NCBI RefSeq assembly: GCF_007859325.1
Contig: NZ_VOHK01000006.1
Location: forward strand, 186,001-250,000
Length of the DNA: 64,000 bases
Direction of reading: 5' to 3'
Origin: Luteimonas marina
GTDB lineage: Bacteria; Pseudomonadota; Gammaproteobacteria; Xanthomonadales; Xanthomonadaceae
The translations under genes were made by a program, and so were the position numbers. The notes under the pieces are model-generated. The model was not told where the DNA came from and searched no databases. It saw only the letters and a list, made by a program, of their open reading frames with translations. Positions 54,381 through 63,479 of the stretch are shown here, in pieces (the first letter of the stretch is position 1; each line of letters opens with the position of its first letter).

Positions 54381-55927
54381 CCCAGCTGCCGATCCTGCCG
54401 ATCCTGCTGCCGCTGCTCGGCGGCGCGCTGTCGCTGTTCGTCGAGCACCGCCGCATCGGCACCGTCGTCCAGCGTTCGGTGGCGTGGACCTTCATGCTCG
54501 CCACGCTGCTGGCCGCGATCCTGCTGGTGGCGCGCGCGCACGAGGGCTCCATCCTGGTCTACCTGCTCGGCGACTGGCCGGCGCGCATCGGCATCGCACT
54601 GATGGTCGACCGGCTGTCGGCGCTGATGGTGCTCGCGACCTCGCTGCTGGGGGTGGCCTGCCTGCTGCACGCCTGCTCGGGCTGGGACCGGCGCGCGCCG
54701 CACTTCCACGCCCTGTTCCAGCTGCAGCTGATGGGCCTCAACGGCGCCTTCCTGACCGGCGACATCTTCAACCTGTTCGTGTTCTTCGAGGTGATGCTGA
54801 TCGCCTCCTACGGCCTGCTGCTGTCGGGCGGGCGCGGCGTGCGCATGAGCGCGGGCCTGCACTACGTGGCCTTCAACATCGCCGCCTCGACCCTGTTCCT
54901 GATCGCGCTGGGCCTGGTCTACGGCGTGTTCGGCACGCTCAACATGGCCGAACTCGCCGCGCGCGTGGCGACGACCCCGGAAGCCAGCCTGCCGCTGGCC
55001 AAGGCCACCATCGGCCTGCTGCTGGTGGTGTTCTGCGCCAAGGCCGCGCTGCTGCCGCTGTACCTGTGGCTGCCCGAGGCCTATACCCGAGCGCCTGCGT
55101 CGGTGGCGGCGCTGTTCGCGATCATGACCAAGGTCGGCATCTACGCGGTGCTGCGCGTGGGCTCGCTGGTGCTCGGCGAGGACGCGGGCGCGATGGCCGG
55201 CTACGGCTGGGACTGGATACTGCCGGCCGCGGTCGGCGGCCTGGCCCTGGCCACGCTGGGCGTGCTCGCCGCCTCGCGGCTGCGGGTGCTGGTGGCCTAC
55301 GTGGTGCTGGTCTCGGCGACCACGCTGTTCATCGCCTTCGGCCTGCGCTCGGCCGGCACCATCACCGCGGGCCTCTACTACCTGGTGCACAGCAGCTTCG
55401 TCGCCGCGGCATTGTTCCTGATCGCCGACCTGGTGCGCCGCGGCCGCGGTGACGCCGGCGACGCGCTGCGCGCCTTCGCCCCGGCGCCGGGCGTGCGGGT
55501 GATGGCGGGCGCGATGTTCATGGTCGGCGCGATCTCCGTCGCGGGCCTGCCGCCGCTGTCGGGCTTCATCGGCAAGACCCTGCTGCTGCAGGCGGTGCCG
55601 GAAGCCGACATCCGCTGGGCCTGGCCGGCGCTGCTGGGCAGCAGCATGCTGGTGATCGTGGGGCTCACCCGCGCCGGGACGCGCATCTTCTGGAAGCCGG
55701 CACCGGTGCAGGACGCCCCGTCCGGCGACGGGCCGCGCAACGCCCGCGGCCGCCTGCGCCTGCCCGAAACCATCGCCACCATGCTGCTGCTGTCCTACGG
55801 CGTGGCGATGGCCGTGGTCCCGGGCCCGGTCGTCGCCTACACCCGCGCCACCGCCGAACAGCTGCTGGCGCCGGCGGCCTACGTCGAGCAGGTGCGCGCC
55901 GCGCTGCAGCAGGGGCGGCTGCCATGA
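54377..55927 (+). CDS. mrpD: Mrp antiporter subunit D
   Basis: A 516-residue NuoM/NuoN-like membrane protein of the proton or cation channel. KAALLPLYLWLPEAYTRAPASVAALFAIMTKVGIYAVLR carries the conserved Lys and Glu of the family. GDIFNLFVFFEVMLIASYGLL is also typical. The start is a GTG overlapping mrpC; the stop overlaps mrpE by ATGA. Confidence 0.94.
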   Translation: MTQLPILPILLPLLGGALSLFVEHRRIGTVVQRSVAWTFMLATLLAAILLVARAHEGSILVYLLGDWPARIGIALMVDRLSALMVLATSLLGVACLLHACSGWDRRAPHFHALFQLQLMGLNGAFLTGDIFNLFVFFEVMLIASYGLLLSGGRGVRMSAGLHYVAFNIAASTLFLIALGLVYGVFGTLNMAELAARVATTPEASLPLAKATIGLLLVVFCAKAALLPLYLWLPEAYTRAPASVAALFAIMTKVGIYAVLRVGSLVLGEDAGAMAGYGWDWILPAAVGGLALATLGVLAASRLRVLVAYVVLVSATTLFIAFGLRSAGTITAGLYYLVHSSFVAAALFLIADLVRRGRGDAGDALRAFAPAPGVRVMAGAMFMVGAISVAGLPPLSGFIGKTLLLQAVPEADIRWAWPALLGSSMLVIVGLTRAGTRIFWKPAPVQDAPSGDGPRNARGRLRLPETIATMLLLSYGVAMAVVPGPVVAYTRATAEQLLAPAAYVEQVRAALQQGRLP

Positions 55928-56415
55928 ACCGCCGCCGTTTCCTGCCCTCGCTGCCGCTCACGTTCACGATCATCGTGTTCTGGCTGCTGATGGTCTCGGA
56001 GGTCAACTTCGCCCAGTTCACGATGGCGCTGGCGCTGGGCCTGGTGATCCCGCTGTACGCGACCCGGATCGACCGCGAGTTCGCGCGCATCGGCCGCCTG
56101 CGCCCGCTGCCGAACCTGCTGCTGGTGCTGCTGGTCGACATCGTGATGAGCAACGTGCGCGTGGCGCGGCAGGTGCTCGGGCGCGAGGCGAAGATCCATT
56201 CCGGCTTCATCTGGTACCCGCTGGACATACAGAACATCCACGGCATCTCGGCGCTGGCCTGCATCATCACCCTCACACCGGGCACCGTCACCGCGGCGCT
56301 GTCGGACGATCGCCGCTACCTGCTGGTGCACGTGCTAGACCTCGACGACGAGGCCCGGCTGGTGGCCGACATCAAGCGCCGATACGAATGCCCGCTGATG
56401 GAGATCTTCCCGTGA
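55924..56415 (+). CDS. mrpE: Mrp antiporter subunit E
   Basis: A 163-residue membrane protein. Two N-terminal hydrophobic segments are followed by a cytoplasmic domain with DIQNIHGISALACIITLTPGTVT and LLVHVLDLDDE, the MrpE signature. ATGA and GTGA overlaps join it to mrpD and mrpF. Confidence 0.92.
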   Translation: MNRRRFLPSLPLTFTIIVFWLLMVSEVNFAQFTMALALGLVIPLYATRIDREFARIGRLRPLPNLLLVLLVDIVMSNVRVARQVLGREAKIHSGFIWYPLDIQNIHGISALACIITLTPGTVTAALSDDRRYLLVHVLDLDDEARLVADIKRRYECPLMEIFP

Positions 56416-56726
56416 CCACCCCCGAACTCGACGGCATCCAGCTGTTCGGCCACGGCCTGGTCGACATCGCCATCGGCGTGTCGATGTACGTGGTCGGCGC
56501 GGCCATGCTGATGGCGCTGTGGCGGCTGCTGCGCGGCCCCACCGTGCCCGACCGCATCCTCGCCCTGGACACCCTCAACGTCACCGCCATCGCCGAGCTG
56601 ATGCTGCTGGGCATGTACATCAAGAGCGCCGTCTACTTCGAGGCCGCGCTGGTGATCGCCATGCTCGGCTTCGTCAGCACCGTGGTGCTGAGCAAGTACG
56701 TGATCCGCAGGGACATCGTCGAATGA
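56412..56726 (+). CDS. mrpF: Mrp antiporter subunit F
   Basis: A 104-residue membrane protein with three hydrophobic segments and the RGPTVPDRILALDTLNV block typical of MrpF. The GTG at 56412 overlaps the mrpE stop; a longer frame into mrpE exists but is not needed. It overlaps mrpG by ATGA. Confidence 0.9.
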   Translation: MTTPELDGIQLFGHGLVDIAIGVSMYVVGAAMLMALWRLLRGPTVPDRILALDTLNVTAIAELMLLGMYIKSAVYFEAALVIAMLGFVSTVVLSKYVIRRDIVE

Positions 56727-57097
56727 ACATCTTCTGGGAGATCGTGCTGGCCGCGCTGCTGCTCACCGGCAGCTTCTTCCTCCTGATGGGCGGCGTCGGC
56801 CTGGTGAAGCTGTCGGAGTTCTTCCGCCGCCTGCACGCGCCGACCAAGGCCAGCACGCTCGGCGTGGGCTGCGTGCTGGCGGCCTCGGTGGGCTACCACC
56901 TGTTCATCGACAGCGACCCGCAGCCGCGCGAGCTGCTGATCACCGCCTTCCTGTTCATCACCGCGCCGATCAGCGCGCACCTGATGTCGAAGGCGGCGCT
57001 GTCGCTGCGCATGGACGAGCGCCCACAGCTGCCGGGCCGCTCCGACGAGGACACCCACGTGCCGCCGCGTCCCGACGGCGGCGACGAGAGCTTCTGA
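56723..57097 (+). CDS. mrpG: Mrp antiporter subunit G
   Basis: A 124-residue membrane protein with three hydrophobic segments. GSFFLLMGGVGLVKLSEFFRRLHAPTKASTLGVG and FLFITAPISAHLMSKAA are the MrpG blocks. A charged tail of about 30 residues follows. It is the last gene of the mrp operon and is convergent with the Ca/Na antiporter gene. Confidence 0.92.
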   Translation: MNIFWEIVLAALLLTGSFFLLMGGVGLVKLSEFFRRLHAPTKASTLGVGCVLAASVGYHLFIDSDPQPRELLITAFLFITAPISAHLMSKAALSLRMDERPQLPGRSDEDTHVPPRPDGGDESF

Positions 57098-57128
57098 CCG
57101 CGACGGCGTGGGTCGGGGCTACCCCGCG

Positions 57129-58073
57129 TCAGGCCATCCACAGCTCGAACGCGACCCAGGCCAGGAACGCCAGCATCAGCACCCCGCCCTCGGCGCGGCT
57201 GATGCGCAGGTCGCCGCGCAGCATCGGCAGCAGCAGCGCGGCGAACACCAGCGCCGCCGGCAGCTCGAAGCGCACGAAGGAGGCCGGCAGCGCCACGTCG
57301 CGCACCACCGCCATGCCGCCGACCACGACCAGCAAGTTGAACAGGCTCGAGCCGATGACGTGGCCGGCGACGATGTCGCCCTGCCCGCGTCGCGCGGCGG
57401 CGATCGCGGCCGCCATTTCCGGCAGCGCGGTGCCGATCGCGACCAGCAGCAGGCCGCTCAGCAGCGACTCCATGCCCAGCGCCTCACCGAGCTCCGCGCC
57501 GCCCTGCACCACCCACTTGGCGCCGAAGTAGAGCAGCGCGGCGGCGATGGCGAAGCGCGCCAGGTTCAGCGCCGGATCGGTGCGCGTGTCGGCGAACGCG
57601 GCGAACTCGCTGCGCAGCTCCGGCTGGCGGCGACCGAACGCGAACGAGAAGCCGAGCACGGCGACGAAGGCCGCCAGCAGCACCAGGCCGTCGAAGCGCG
57701 TGAGCCGACCGTCCTGTCCCAGCAGGATCGTGGCCAGCGTCGCCACCACCAGGCACACCAGCAGCGATGGCAGCGCCTTCCAGCGGATCAGCAGCGGCGC
57801 GCACAGCGCGGCCGCGCCGAGGGTCAGGCCGAAGTTGGCGATGTTGCTGCCGACTGCGTTGCCGAGCGCGAGCGCGGTATCGCCGATCCAGATCGCGCGC
57901 AGGTTGACCGCGAGTTCCGGCAGCGACGTCGCGAAGGCGACCAGCACCAGCCCGGTGACGAAGGGCGAGATGCCCACGCGCCGCGCGATCCCGGCCGCCG
58001 CCTTGACCACCGAATCGCCGCCGAGCGCGAGCAGGAAGAGGCCTGCCGCGAAGTAGAACAGCGCACCGATCAT
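57129..58073 (-). CDS. Calcium/sodium antiporter (YrbG-like)
   Basis: A 314-residue inner-membrane exchanger with two inverted repeats of five hydrophobic segments. The alpha-repeat motifs are visible as LVLVAFATSLPELAVNL and LLLVAIGTALPEMAAAI, each followed by a GNAVGSNIAN or GHVIGSSLFN block. It would swap Ca2+ for Na+ or H+. The ATG at 58073 is preferred to the GTG two codons earlier because GGGG stands 8-10 bases before it. A TAGAAT box lies about 31 bases upstream. Confidence 0.9.
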   Translation of the reverse strand: MIGALFYFAAGLFLLALGGDSVVKAAAGIARRVGISPFVTGLVLVAFATSLPELAVNLRAIWIGDTALALGNAVGSNIANFGLTLGAAALCAPLLIRWKALPSLLVCLVVATLATILLGQDGRLTRFDGLVLLAAFVAVLGFSFAFGRRQPELRSEFAAFADTRTDPALNLARFAIAAALLYFGAKWVVQGGAELGEALGMESLLSGLLLVAIGTALPEMAAAIAAARRGQGDIVAGHVIGSSLFNLLVVVGGMAVVRDVALPASFVRFELPAALVFAALLLPMLRGDLRISRAEGGVLMLAFLAWVAFELWMA

Positions 58074-58156
58074 CGCCACGCCCCTTTCGCCGGATCTGCT
58101 GCGATTCTATTGATCCGCCACGTCGAATACCAACGGCGTCATCCCGACGGACCAGT

Positions 58157-58256
58157 TGTCATCCCGAGCGCAGCGAGGGATCTCCTGTCCTTAGGCGATA
58201 CGACGAGATCCGTCGCGGAGCCTGCCCTGAGCGAAGCCGAAGGGCTCGGGATGACA
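58157..58256. repeat. REP-like palindrome, family A variant
   Basis: TGTCATCCCGAGCGCAGCGA...GGGCTCGGGATGACA. The right arm is of the CGAAGGGCTCGGGATGAC type, so the two arms are only partly matched. It lies upstream of the Ca/Na antiporter gene and downstream of the lipoprotein gene. Confidence 0.7.
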
Positions 58257-58270
58257 GATCCGGGACGTCC

Positions 58271-58933
58271 TCAGGAACACCCTTCCACGTAGTCCACCTG
58301 CGGCGGCACGCCCACGCGCCATTCGTCGACGCGGCCGTCCTTGTCGAGCTCCAGCACCAGCGCGGCGTCGCCGCCGGCCCCGGCCGCCACGCGAAGCACC
58401 TTGCCTTCGGGATCGTACTTGTGCGGCTGCTCCTCGACGCGGCCGGGATACAGCGCGCGCACTTCGTCGCCGGTCATGCCGACCTTCGCGCCGCCGGGCG
58501 CGGTCACCGAGGCATCGCGCACGTCGATGCGCGCGAACCGGTCGCCTTCGACCATGAACGCGGTGCGATAGCCCTCGCTGCCGAGCGGCTGCGGGATCAG
58601 GTAGTAGCAGCCGCCCGGCTCCGACGGCTGCGCGTCGCCGAGGTCGCCGCCCCAGGCCTGGCGCACGGCCTCGGCGGTGGCGCCGAACTTCGCCGGGCCG
58701 AAGCCTTCGAACGTGATCGTGCCCTCGGCCGGCCCGTCGACGCGCAGCGAGCCGGTGGTATCCCCGATGATGGTCGCCGGCGGCACGTCGTACGGCGGCT
58801 GGTCGATCGGCGCATCCGCGACGGGGACGGCGTCCTCGACGGCCTGCGAGGGCGTGTCGGCTTCTTCGCGCTGCGCGCTGCAGGCGCACAGGGCGGCGAT
58901 GGCGGCGGCGAGGACGGTGGTCTGGAGGCGCAT
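58271..58933 (-). CDS. Hypothetical lipoprotein
   Basis: A 220-residue predicted lipoprotein with a hydrophobic signal and lipobox ALCAC. An acidic linker (EEADTPSQAVEDAVP) is followed by a domain from about residue 65 that has a repeated pattern: FGPAKFGATAEAVRQAW, then later KVGMTGDEVRALYPG. This resembles the small SmpA/OmlA-like or BamE-like helix-strand units, but only loosely. Two cysteines (GGCYYL and EGCS) may pair. I cannot assign a function. It lies 83 bases downstream of hmgA. Confidence 0.7.
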   Translation of the reverse strand: MRLQTTVLAAAIAALCACSAQREEADTPSQAVEDAVPVADAPIDQPPYDVPPATIIGDTTGSLRVDGPAEGTITFEGFGPAKFGATAEAVRQAWGGDLGDAQPSEPGGCYYLIPQPLGSEGYRTAFMVEGDRFARIDVRDASVTAPGGAKVGMTGDEVRALYPGRVEEQPHKYDPEGKVLRVAAGAGGDAALVLELDKDGRVDEWRVGVPPQVDYVEGCS

Positions 58934-59016
58934 GCGGGGCTCCGGTGTCGGTTGTGGTGGCCGAAGCATGTCACGGCGCATGTGAGCGCCTTGACGACAA
59001 CCTGCAGGAGCGGCCC

Positions 59017-60312
59017 TCAGCGCGGCGGCGCGAAGTGCTTCTGCAGGCCCGCCCAGCAGGCCTGGTAGTCGCGCTGCCGGTGCGCGGCCTCGACCGCCTG
59101 CCTGGTCGGCTTGAGCACTGCGCGCGTCTCGAACATGAAGGCCATGGTGTCGGCGATGACGTCGGGCTTCGACAGGTCGGCGCTGCTCGCCTTCTCGAAC
59201 GTCGCCGCATCCGGCCCGTGCCCGCTCATGCAGTTGTGCAGCGAGCAGCCGCCGGGCGCGAAGCCCTCGGCCTTGGCGTCGTACACGCCGTGGATCAGGC
59301 CCATGAATTCGCTGGCGACGTTGCGGTGGAACCACGGCGGGCGGAAGGTGTCCTGCTGCACCAGCCAGCGTGGCGGGAAGATCGCGAAGTCCATGTTCGC
59401 GGTGCCGGGCGTGTCGCTGGGCGCGGTGAGTACGGTGAAGATGCTCGGGTCGGGATGGTCGAAGCTGATCGATCCGATGGTGTTGAAGCGGCGCAGGTCG
59501 TACTTGTAAGGCGCGTAGTTGCCGTGCCAGCCGACCACGTCCAGCGGCGAGTGCTCGATCGGCGCGTGCCACAGGTGGCCGTTGAACTTGGCGATCAGTT
59601 CGAAGCCACCGTCGAGATCCTCCCAGGCGGCGACCGGCGTGAGGAAATCGCGCGGGTTGGCCAGGCCGTTGGAGCCGATCGGCCCGAGCCCCGGCAGGCG
59701 CAGCATCGCGCCGAAGTTCTCGCAGACGTAGCCGCGCGAGGCGCCGTCGGGCAGCTCGACGCGGAAGCGCACGCCGCGCGGGATCACGGCGATCTCCTGC
59801 GGTTCGACGTCGAGCACGCCGAGCTCGGTGGCGATGTGCAGCCGGCCCTGCTGCGGCACGATCAGCAGCTCGCCGTCGGCGCTGTAGAAGTAGCGGCCGC
59901 GCATCGCGGTGTTGGCCGCGTACAGGTGGATGCCGACGCCGGCATGCGCATCGCTGCCGCCGTTGCCGGCGATGGTGTACAGGCCTTCGACGAAGTCCTT
60001 CGGCGCCTCCGGCGTCGGCAGCGGGTTCCAGCGCATCTGGTCGGGCGACACCGGCGCCTCGCCGAAGCGGTCGTGGAAGCGCGGCTGCGCGAACGGCGCG
60101 AATGTCCCGTGCATCGCCGCCGGGCGGATGCGGTACAGCCAGCTGCGGCGGTTCTCGCCGCGCGGCGCGGTGAAGGCGCTGCCGGTCAGCTGCTCGGCGT
60201 ACAGGCCGTGCGCCACCTTCTGCGGCGAGTTGCGCCCGACCGGCAGCGTGCCGGGGATCGCTTCGGTCGCGAACTCGTTGCCGAAGCCGGACATGTAGCC
60301 TGTCGTGGTCAT
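59017..60312 (-). CDS. hmgA: Homogentisate 1,2-dioxygenase
   Basis: A 431-residue iron-dependent ring-cleaving dioxygenase that opens homogentisate to maleylacetoacetate. [13 protein letters not shown] and [29 protein letters not shown] open the protein. The iron-site region is near [31 protein letters not shown] with its Glu and His. [13 protein letters not shown] completes the C-terminus. It lies 57 bases downstream of hppD; a CTCTCC/GGAGAG hairpin is between them. Confidence 0.96.
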   Translation of the reverse strand: MTTTGYMSGFGNEFATEAIPGTLPVGRNSPQKVAHGLYAEQLTGSAFTAPRGENRRSWLYRIRPAAMHGTFAPFAQPRFHDRFGEAPVSPDQMRWNPLPTPEAPKDFVEGLYTIAGNGGSDAHAGVGIHLYAANTAMRGRYFYSADGELLIVPQQGRLHIATELGVLDVEPQEIAVIPRGVRFRVELPDGASRGYVCENFGAMLRLPGLGPIGSNGLANPRDFLTPVAAWEDLDGGFELIAKFNGHLWHAPIEHSPLDVVGWHGNYAPYKYDLRRFNTIGSISFDHPDPSIFTVLTAPSDTPGTANMDFAIFPPRWLVQQDTFRPPWFHRNVASEFMGLIHGVYDAKAEGFAPGGCSLHNCMSGHGPDAATFEKASSADLSKPDVIADTMAFMFETRAVLKPTRQAVEAAHRQRDYQACWAGLQKHFAPPR

Positions 60313-60369
60313 GACGCGTCTCGCTGGTTAAGCCCCTCTCCCTGCGGGAGAGGAGCTTTCAGGACAAGG

Positions 60370-61482
60370 TTACAGCACCCCGCGCTTCATCTGGTCGCGC
60401 TCGATGCTCTCGAACAGCGCCTGGAAGTTGCCTTCGCCGAAGCCCTCGTTGCCCTTGCGCTGGATGATCTCGAAGAAGATCGGGCCAAGCGCGTTGGTGG
60501 TGAAGATCTGCAGCAGCTTGCGCTGCTTGGTCTCCGGGTCGGCGTCGATCAGGATCTTGTTGCGCGCCAGCCGCTCGACGTCCTCGCCGTGGTCGGGGAT
60601 GCGCTGGTCGATCACCTCGAAGTAGGTATCAGGCGTATCGAGGAACTCCACGCCCTGCGCGCGCATGGCCTCCACCGTTGCATAGATGTCGTCGGTGAAG
60701 CAGGCGATGTGCTGGATGCCCTCGCCGTGGTAGGTGTCGAGGTATTCGTTGATCTGGCTCTTGGGATCGCTCGACTCGTTGAGCGGGATGCGCACCATGC
60801 CGTCGGGTGCGGTCATCGCCTTCGACAGCAGGCCGGTCTTGGCGCCCTTGATGTCGAAGTAGCGGATCTCGCGGAAGTTGAACAGGCGCTCGTAGTAGTC
60901 CGACCACTTCGCCATGTTCCCCTGGTAGAGGTTGTGGGTGAGGTGGTCGATGAAGGTCAGGCCGAAGCCCTCGGGCATCAGCTCGGCGCCCGGCAGGATC
61001 TCGTAGTCCGGGTCGTGGATCGTGCCCTTGTCGTCGTAGCGGTCCACCAGGTACAGCATGCAGCCGCCGATGCCCTTGATCACCGGCGCAGCGACGGCCT
61101 TGCTCAGTTCGTCCTTGGCGTCGAAGGCCTCGGCGCCGTTCTTCAGCGCCTGCACCCGCACCCACTCGGCGAGCTTGCTGAAGCGGATCGCGAAGCCGCA
61201 GGCGCTCGACCCGTGCTCGGCGGCGAAGCGCGCGGCGAAGGAATCGGGATCCTCGTTGATCAGGAAGGTGCAGTCGCCCTGGCGATAGGTGGTGATCGGG
61301 CGCGTGCGGTGGCGCGCGACCTGAACGAAGCCGAGCTTCCTGAAATAATCGTGCAGGTGCCCGGCCTCGCCCGGCGGGGCGGAATACTCGACGAACTCGA
61401 AGCCGTCGATCCCCATCGGGTTCTCGAAGGTGGCGACCTGCATGCCGGCATGGCCGCCTGCGGGTTGTGACTGCGCTGTCAT
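60370..61482 (-). CDS. hppD: 4-Hydroxyphenylpyruvate dioxygenase
   Basis: A 370-residue Fe(II) enzyme converting 4-hydroxyphenylpyruvate to homogentisate. The C-terminal catalytic domain has FIDHLTHNL (first His ligand), EGIQHIACFTDDI (second His) and GPIFFEIIQRKGNEGFGEGNFQALFESIE (Glu ligand). GGAG stands 6 bases before the ATG. The gene is read from a promoter at 61535-61563 shared with a MarR regulator, and hmgA follows in the same unit. Confidence 0.96.
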   Translation of the reverse strand: MTAQSQPAGGHAGMQVATFENPMGIDGFEFVEYSAPPGEAGHLHDYFRKLGFVQVARHRTRPITTYRQGDCTFLINEDPDSFAARFAAEHGSSACGFAIRFSKLAEWVRVQALKNGAEAFDAKDELSKAVAAPVIKGIGGCMLYLVDRYDDKGTIHDPDYEILPGAELMPEGFGLTFIDHLTHNLYQGNMAKWSDYYERLFNFREIRYFDIKGAKTGLLSKAMTAPDGMVRIPLNESSDPKSQINEYLDTYHGEGIQHIACFTDDIYATVEAMRAQGVEFLDTPDTYFEVIDQRIPDHGEDVERLARNKILIDADPETKQRKLLQIFTTNALGPIFFEIIQRKGNEGFGEGNFQALFESIERDQMKRGVL

Positions 61483-61534
61483 GTGATACTCCTGCCGGGG
61501 AAATGGGCGACGCGGCCCGCGTCGGGTCGCCTAT

Positions 61535-61563
61535 TTTATAGTTTCACATGCAACCACTAGCAA
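61535..61563 (-). promoter_or_regulatory. hppD promoter with probable MarR operator
   Basis: On the minus strand TTGCTA (61563-61558), 17 bases and TATAAA (61540-61535) form a strong sigma-70 promoter about 50 bases before hppD. Between and over the boxes lies an imperfect palindrome, TAGTTTCACATGCAACCACTA on the plus strand (61539-61559 is the outer TAGT/ACTA pair). The inner half-sites are GTTTCA and TGCAAC. A repressor bound there would block the polymerase. The divergent MarR gene starts 14 bases further on. Confidence 0.65.
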
Positions 61564-61576
61564 GGTGCAACGCATC

Positions 61577-62056
61577 ATGTCCGAGCCGACCGCCCAGCCC
61601 GCCTCCGTCACCTTCGACCTGGAGCACCTGCTCCCCTACCGCCTGAGCGTGCTGTCCAACCGGGTCAGCAACGCGATTTCCAGCGAGTACCACCGCCGCT
61701 TCGGGCTGGCGATCACCGAATGGCGGGTGATGGCGGTGCTGGGGCGCTTCCCGGGCCTGTCCGCGCGCGAGGTGACCGAACGCACCGCGATGGACAAGGT
61801 CGCGGTCAGCCGCGCCGTGGCCCGGCTGCTGGAGCGCGGCCTGGTGCAGCGCGAGATCCACGGCGACGACCGCCGCCGCTCGGTGCTGACCCTGTCCGAG
61901 GCCGGCTACTCGGTCCACGCCGAGGTCGCGCCGATGGTGCTGGCCTGCGAAAGCAACCTGCTCTCGCCCCTGAGCGAGGACGAGCGCGCGACGCTCGATC
62001 GCCTGATCGAAAAGCTCGCCGGGCCGGGCATGGAGGAGATGCTGCGGCATATCTGA
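61577..62056 (+). CDS. MarR family transcriptional regulator
   Basis: A 159-residue winged-helix regulator. AITEWRVMAVLGRFPGLSAREVTERTAMDKVAVSRAVARLLERGLVQREIHGDDRRRSVLTLSEAG contains the recognition helix and the DDRRR wing of MarR proteins. It is divergent from hppD-hmgA, so it probably represses that unit and responds to a pathway aromatic compound. The ATG at 61577 is used; a GTG four codons earlier is in frame. Confidence 0.88.
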   Translation: MSEPTAQPASVTFDLEHLLPYRLSVLSNRVSNAISSEYHRRFGLAITEWRVMAVLGRFPGLSAREVTERTAMDKVAVSRAVARLLERGLVQREIHGDDRRRSVLTLSEAGYSVHAEVAPMVLACESNLLSPLSEDERATLDRLIEKLAGPGMEEMLRHI

Positions 62057-62070
62057 GGTATTGAACTGCA

Positions 62071-62146
62071 TGTCATTCCGAGCGCAGCGAGGAATCTGCT
62101 TCTGTCGCAGTTCGAAAGCAGATTCCTCGCTGCGCTCGGAATGACA
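62071..62146. repeat. REP-like palindrome, family A variant
   Basis: TGTCATTCCGAGCGCAGCGA...TCGCTGCGCTCGGAATGACA is nearly perfect, with an inner pair GAATCTGCTT...AAGCAGATTC. It lies between convergent genes. Confidence 0.85.
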
Positions 62147-62171
62147 TCGTTCCCGCCCTCCGCCGCACGGC

Positions 62172-63479
62172 TCACGCCGCGGCGTTGCCGGCTGCGGACT
62201 CCAGCCGCCACAGCTTCCACGCGAAGACCAGGCCCACCGCGACCAGCGCCGTGTAGAACCACATCCCGCCCGCGTACCCGGCGGGATTCCCCGGCCCCGC
62301 CGCCGCGCGGTCGTTGAGCAGGCCCACCACCGGCGGCACCGCCGCCCAGCCGACCTGCTGGCAGAACGTCATCAGCGCATACGCCGAGCCCAGCCGCCGC
62401 GCCTCGACGATGTAGGCCACCGCCGGCCACAGCACCGCCGGAATCAGCGAGAACACACCGCCCAGCAGCACCGCCACCAGCAGCAGGGTCGCCGGCACCG
62501 ACTGCGCGGTGAACGGGATCGCCAGCAGCGGCCCCGGCGGCAGGTAGGTGACCATCAGGAACAGCGGCAGCATCAGCAGCGTGCCCGCGACCATGAACAG
62601 CGCGCGCCGGCCGACCCTGTCCGCCCACAGCCCGAACAGCGGCGTGAGCACGATCGCGGCCATCGGCAGCAGGCTGCTGAGCAGGCCCGCCGCCTCGCGC
62701 CCGAGGCCGTGCGCCTGCTGGAAGTAGTCGATGGCGAAGGTGCGGAACGGGAAGATCGTCGCGTAGAACACCACGCACAGCGCGACGATGTACCAGTACG
62801 CGCGGCCGAAGGCGTACAGCCGGCGCAGTTCGAGACGATCGGTCTCGCCGGCCTCGCCGAGGTCGATGCGCCCCTGCGCGCGGCGCTCCTGCATCCAGTA
62901 CAGCGCCGCCGCGGCGAGCCCGACGCCGACCACGCCGGTCGCCAGCCACAGCGGATCCTGCCAGTTCGCGTACAGCGGGCTGGCGAACGAGGTCGACCAG
63001 TCCGCCGAGGCCGAGCCCAGCCGCGATACCGACAGGTTCAGGCCGAAGGCGAAGCCGAGCTCCTTGCCGCTGAACCACTTCGCCAGCACCGTGGTCGCGG
63101 CGACGATCAGCGGTTCGGCGCCGAGGCCGAGCAGGAAGCGGCCGGCGAGGATCGTCTCGAAGTGCGGCGTGGCCGCGGTGAGCGCGGCGGCGGCCACGCA
63201 GATCGCCGAGAACACCAGGATCGCGGTGCGCGTGCCGAAGCGGTCGATGACGTAGCCACCGGCCAGCAGCACCAGCAGCGCGGCGACGTTGTAGGCGGTC
63301 GAGAGCGCGCCGATCTGGCCGTAGCTGAAGCCCTGCTGCGTGCGCAGCAGGTCGATCACCGGGTTCAGCGCGTCGTAGACGTAGTAGTTGCCGAACATCG
63401 CCAGGCTGACCAGCAGCAGGGCGAGCCAGCGCTGGGGGGCGGTGGGGCGCGGCAGGGGCGTGGCGGCGGTGGCGGTCAT
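62172..63479 (-). CDS. Major facilitator superfamily transporter
   Basis: A 435-residue transporter with about 12 hydrophobic segments. GGYVIDRFGTRTAIL after the second segment is the MFS loop motif, and LFGLWADRVGRRALF is its repeat in the second half. GRFLLGLGAEPLIVAATTVLAKWF resembles MFSD1-like transporters. The substrate is unknown. It lies next to a probable peptide transporter and is convergent with the MarR gene. Confidence 0.85.
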   Translation of the reverse strand: MTATAATPLPRPTAPQRWLALLLVSLAMFGNYYVYDALNPVIDLLRTQQGFSYGQIGALSTAYNVAALLVLLAGGYVIDRFGTRTAILVFSAICVAAAALTAATPHFETILAGRFLLGLGAEPLIVAATTVLAKWFSGKELGFAFGLNLSVSRLGSASADWSTSFASPLYANWQDPLWLATGVVGVGLAAAALYWMQERRAQGRIDLGEAGETDRLELRRLYAFGRAYWYIVALCVVFYATIFPFRTFAIDYFQQAHGLGREAAGLLSSLLPMAAIVLTPLFGLWADRVGRRALFMVAGTLLMLPLFLMVTYLPPGPLLAIPFTAQSVPATLLLVAVLLGGVFSLIPAVLWPAVAYIVEARRLGSAYALMTFCQQVGWAAVPPVVGLLNDRAAAGPGNPAGYAGGMWFYTALVAVGLVFAWKLWRLESAAGNAAA

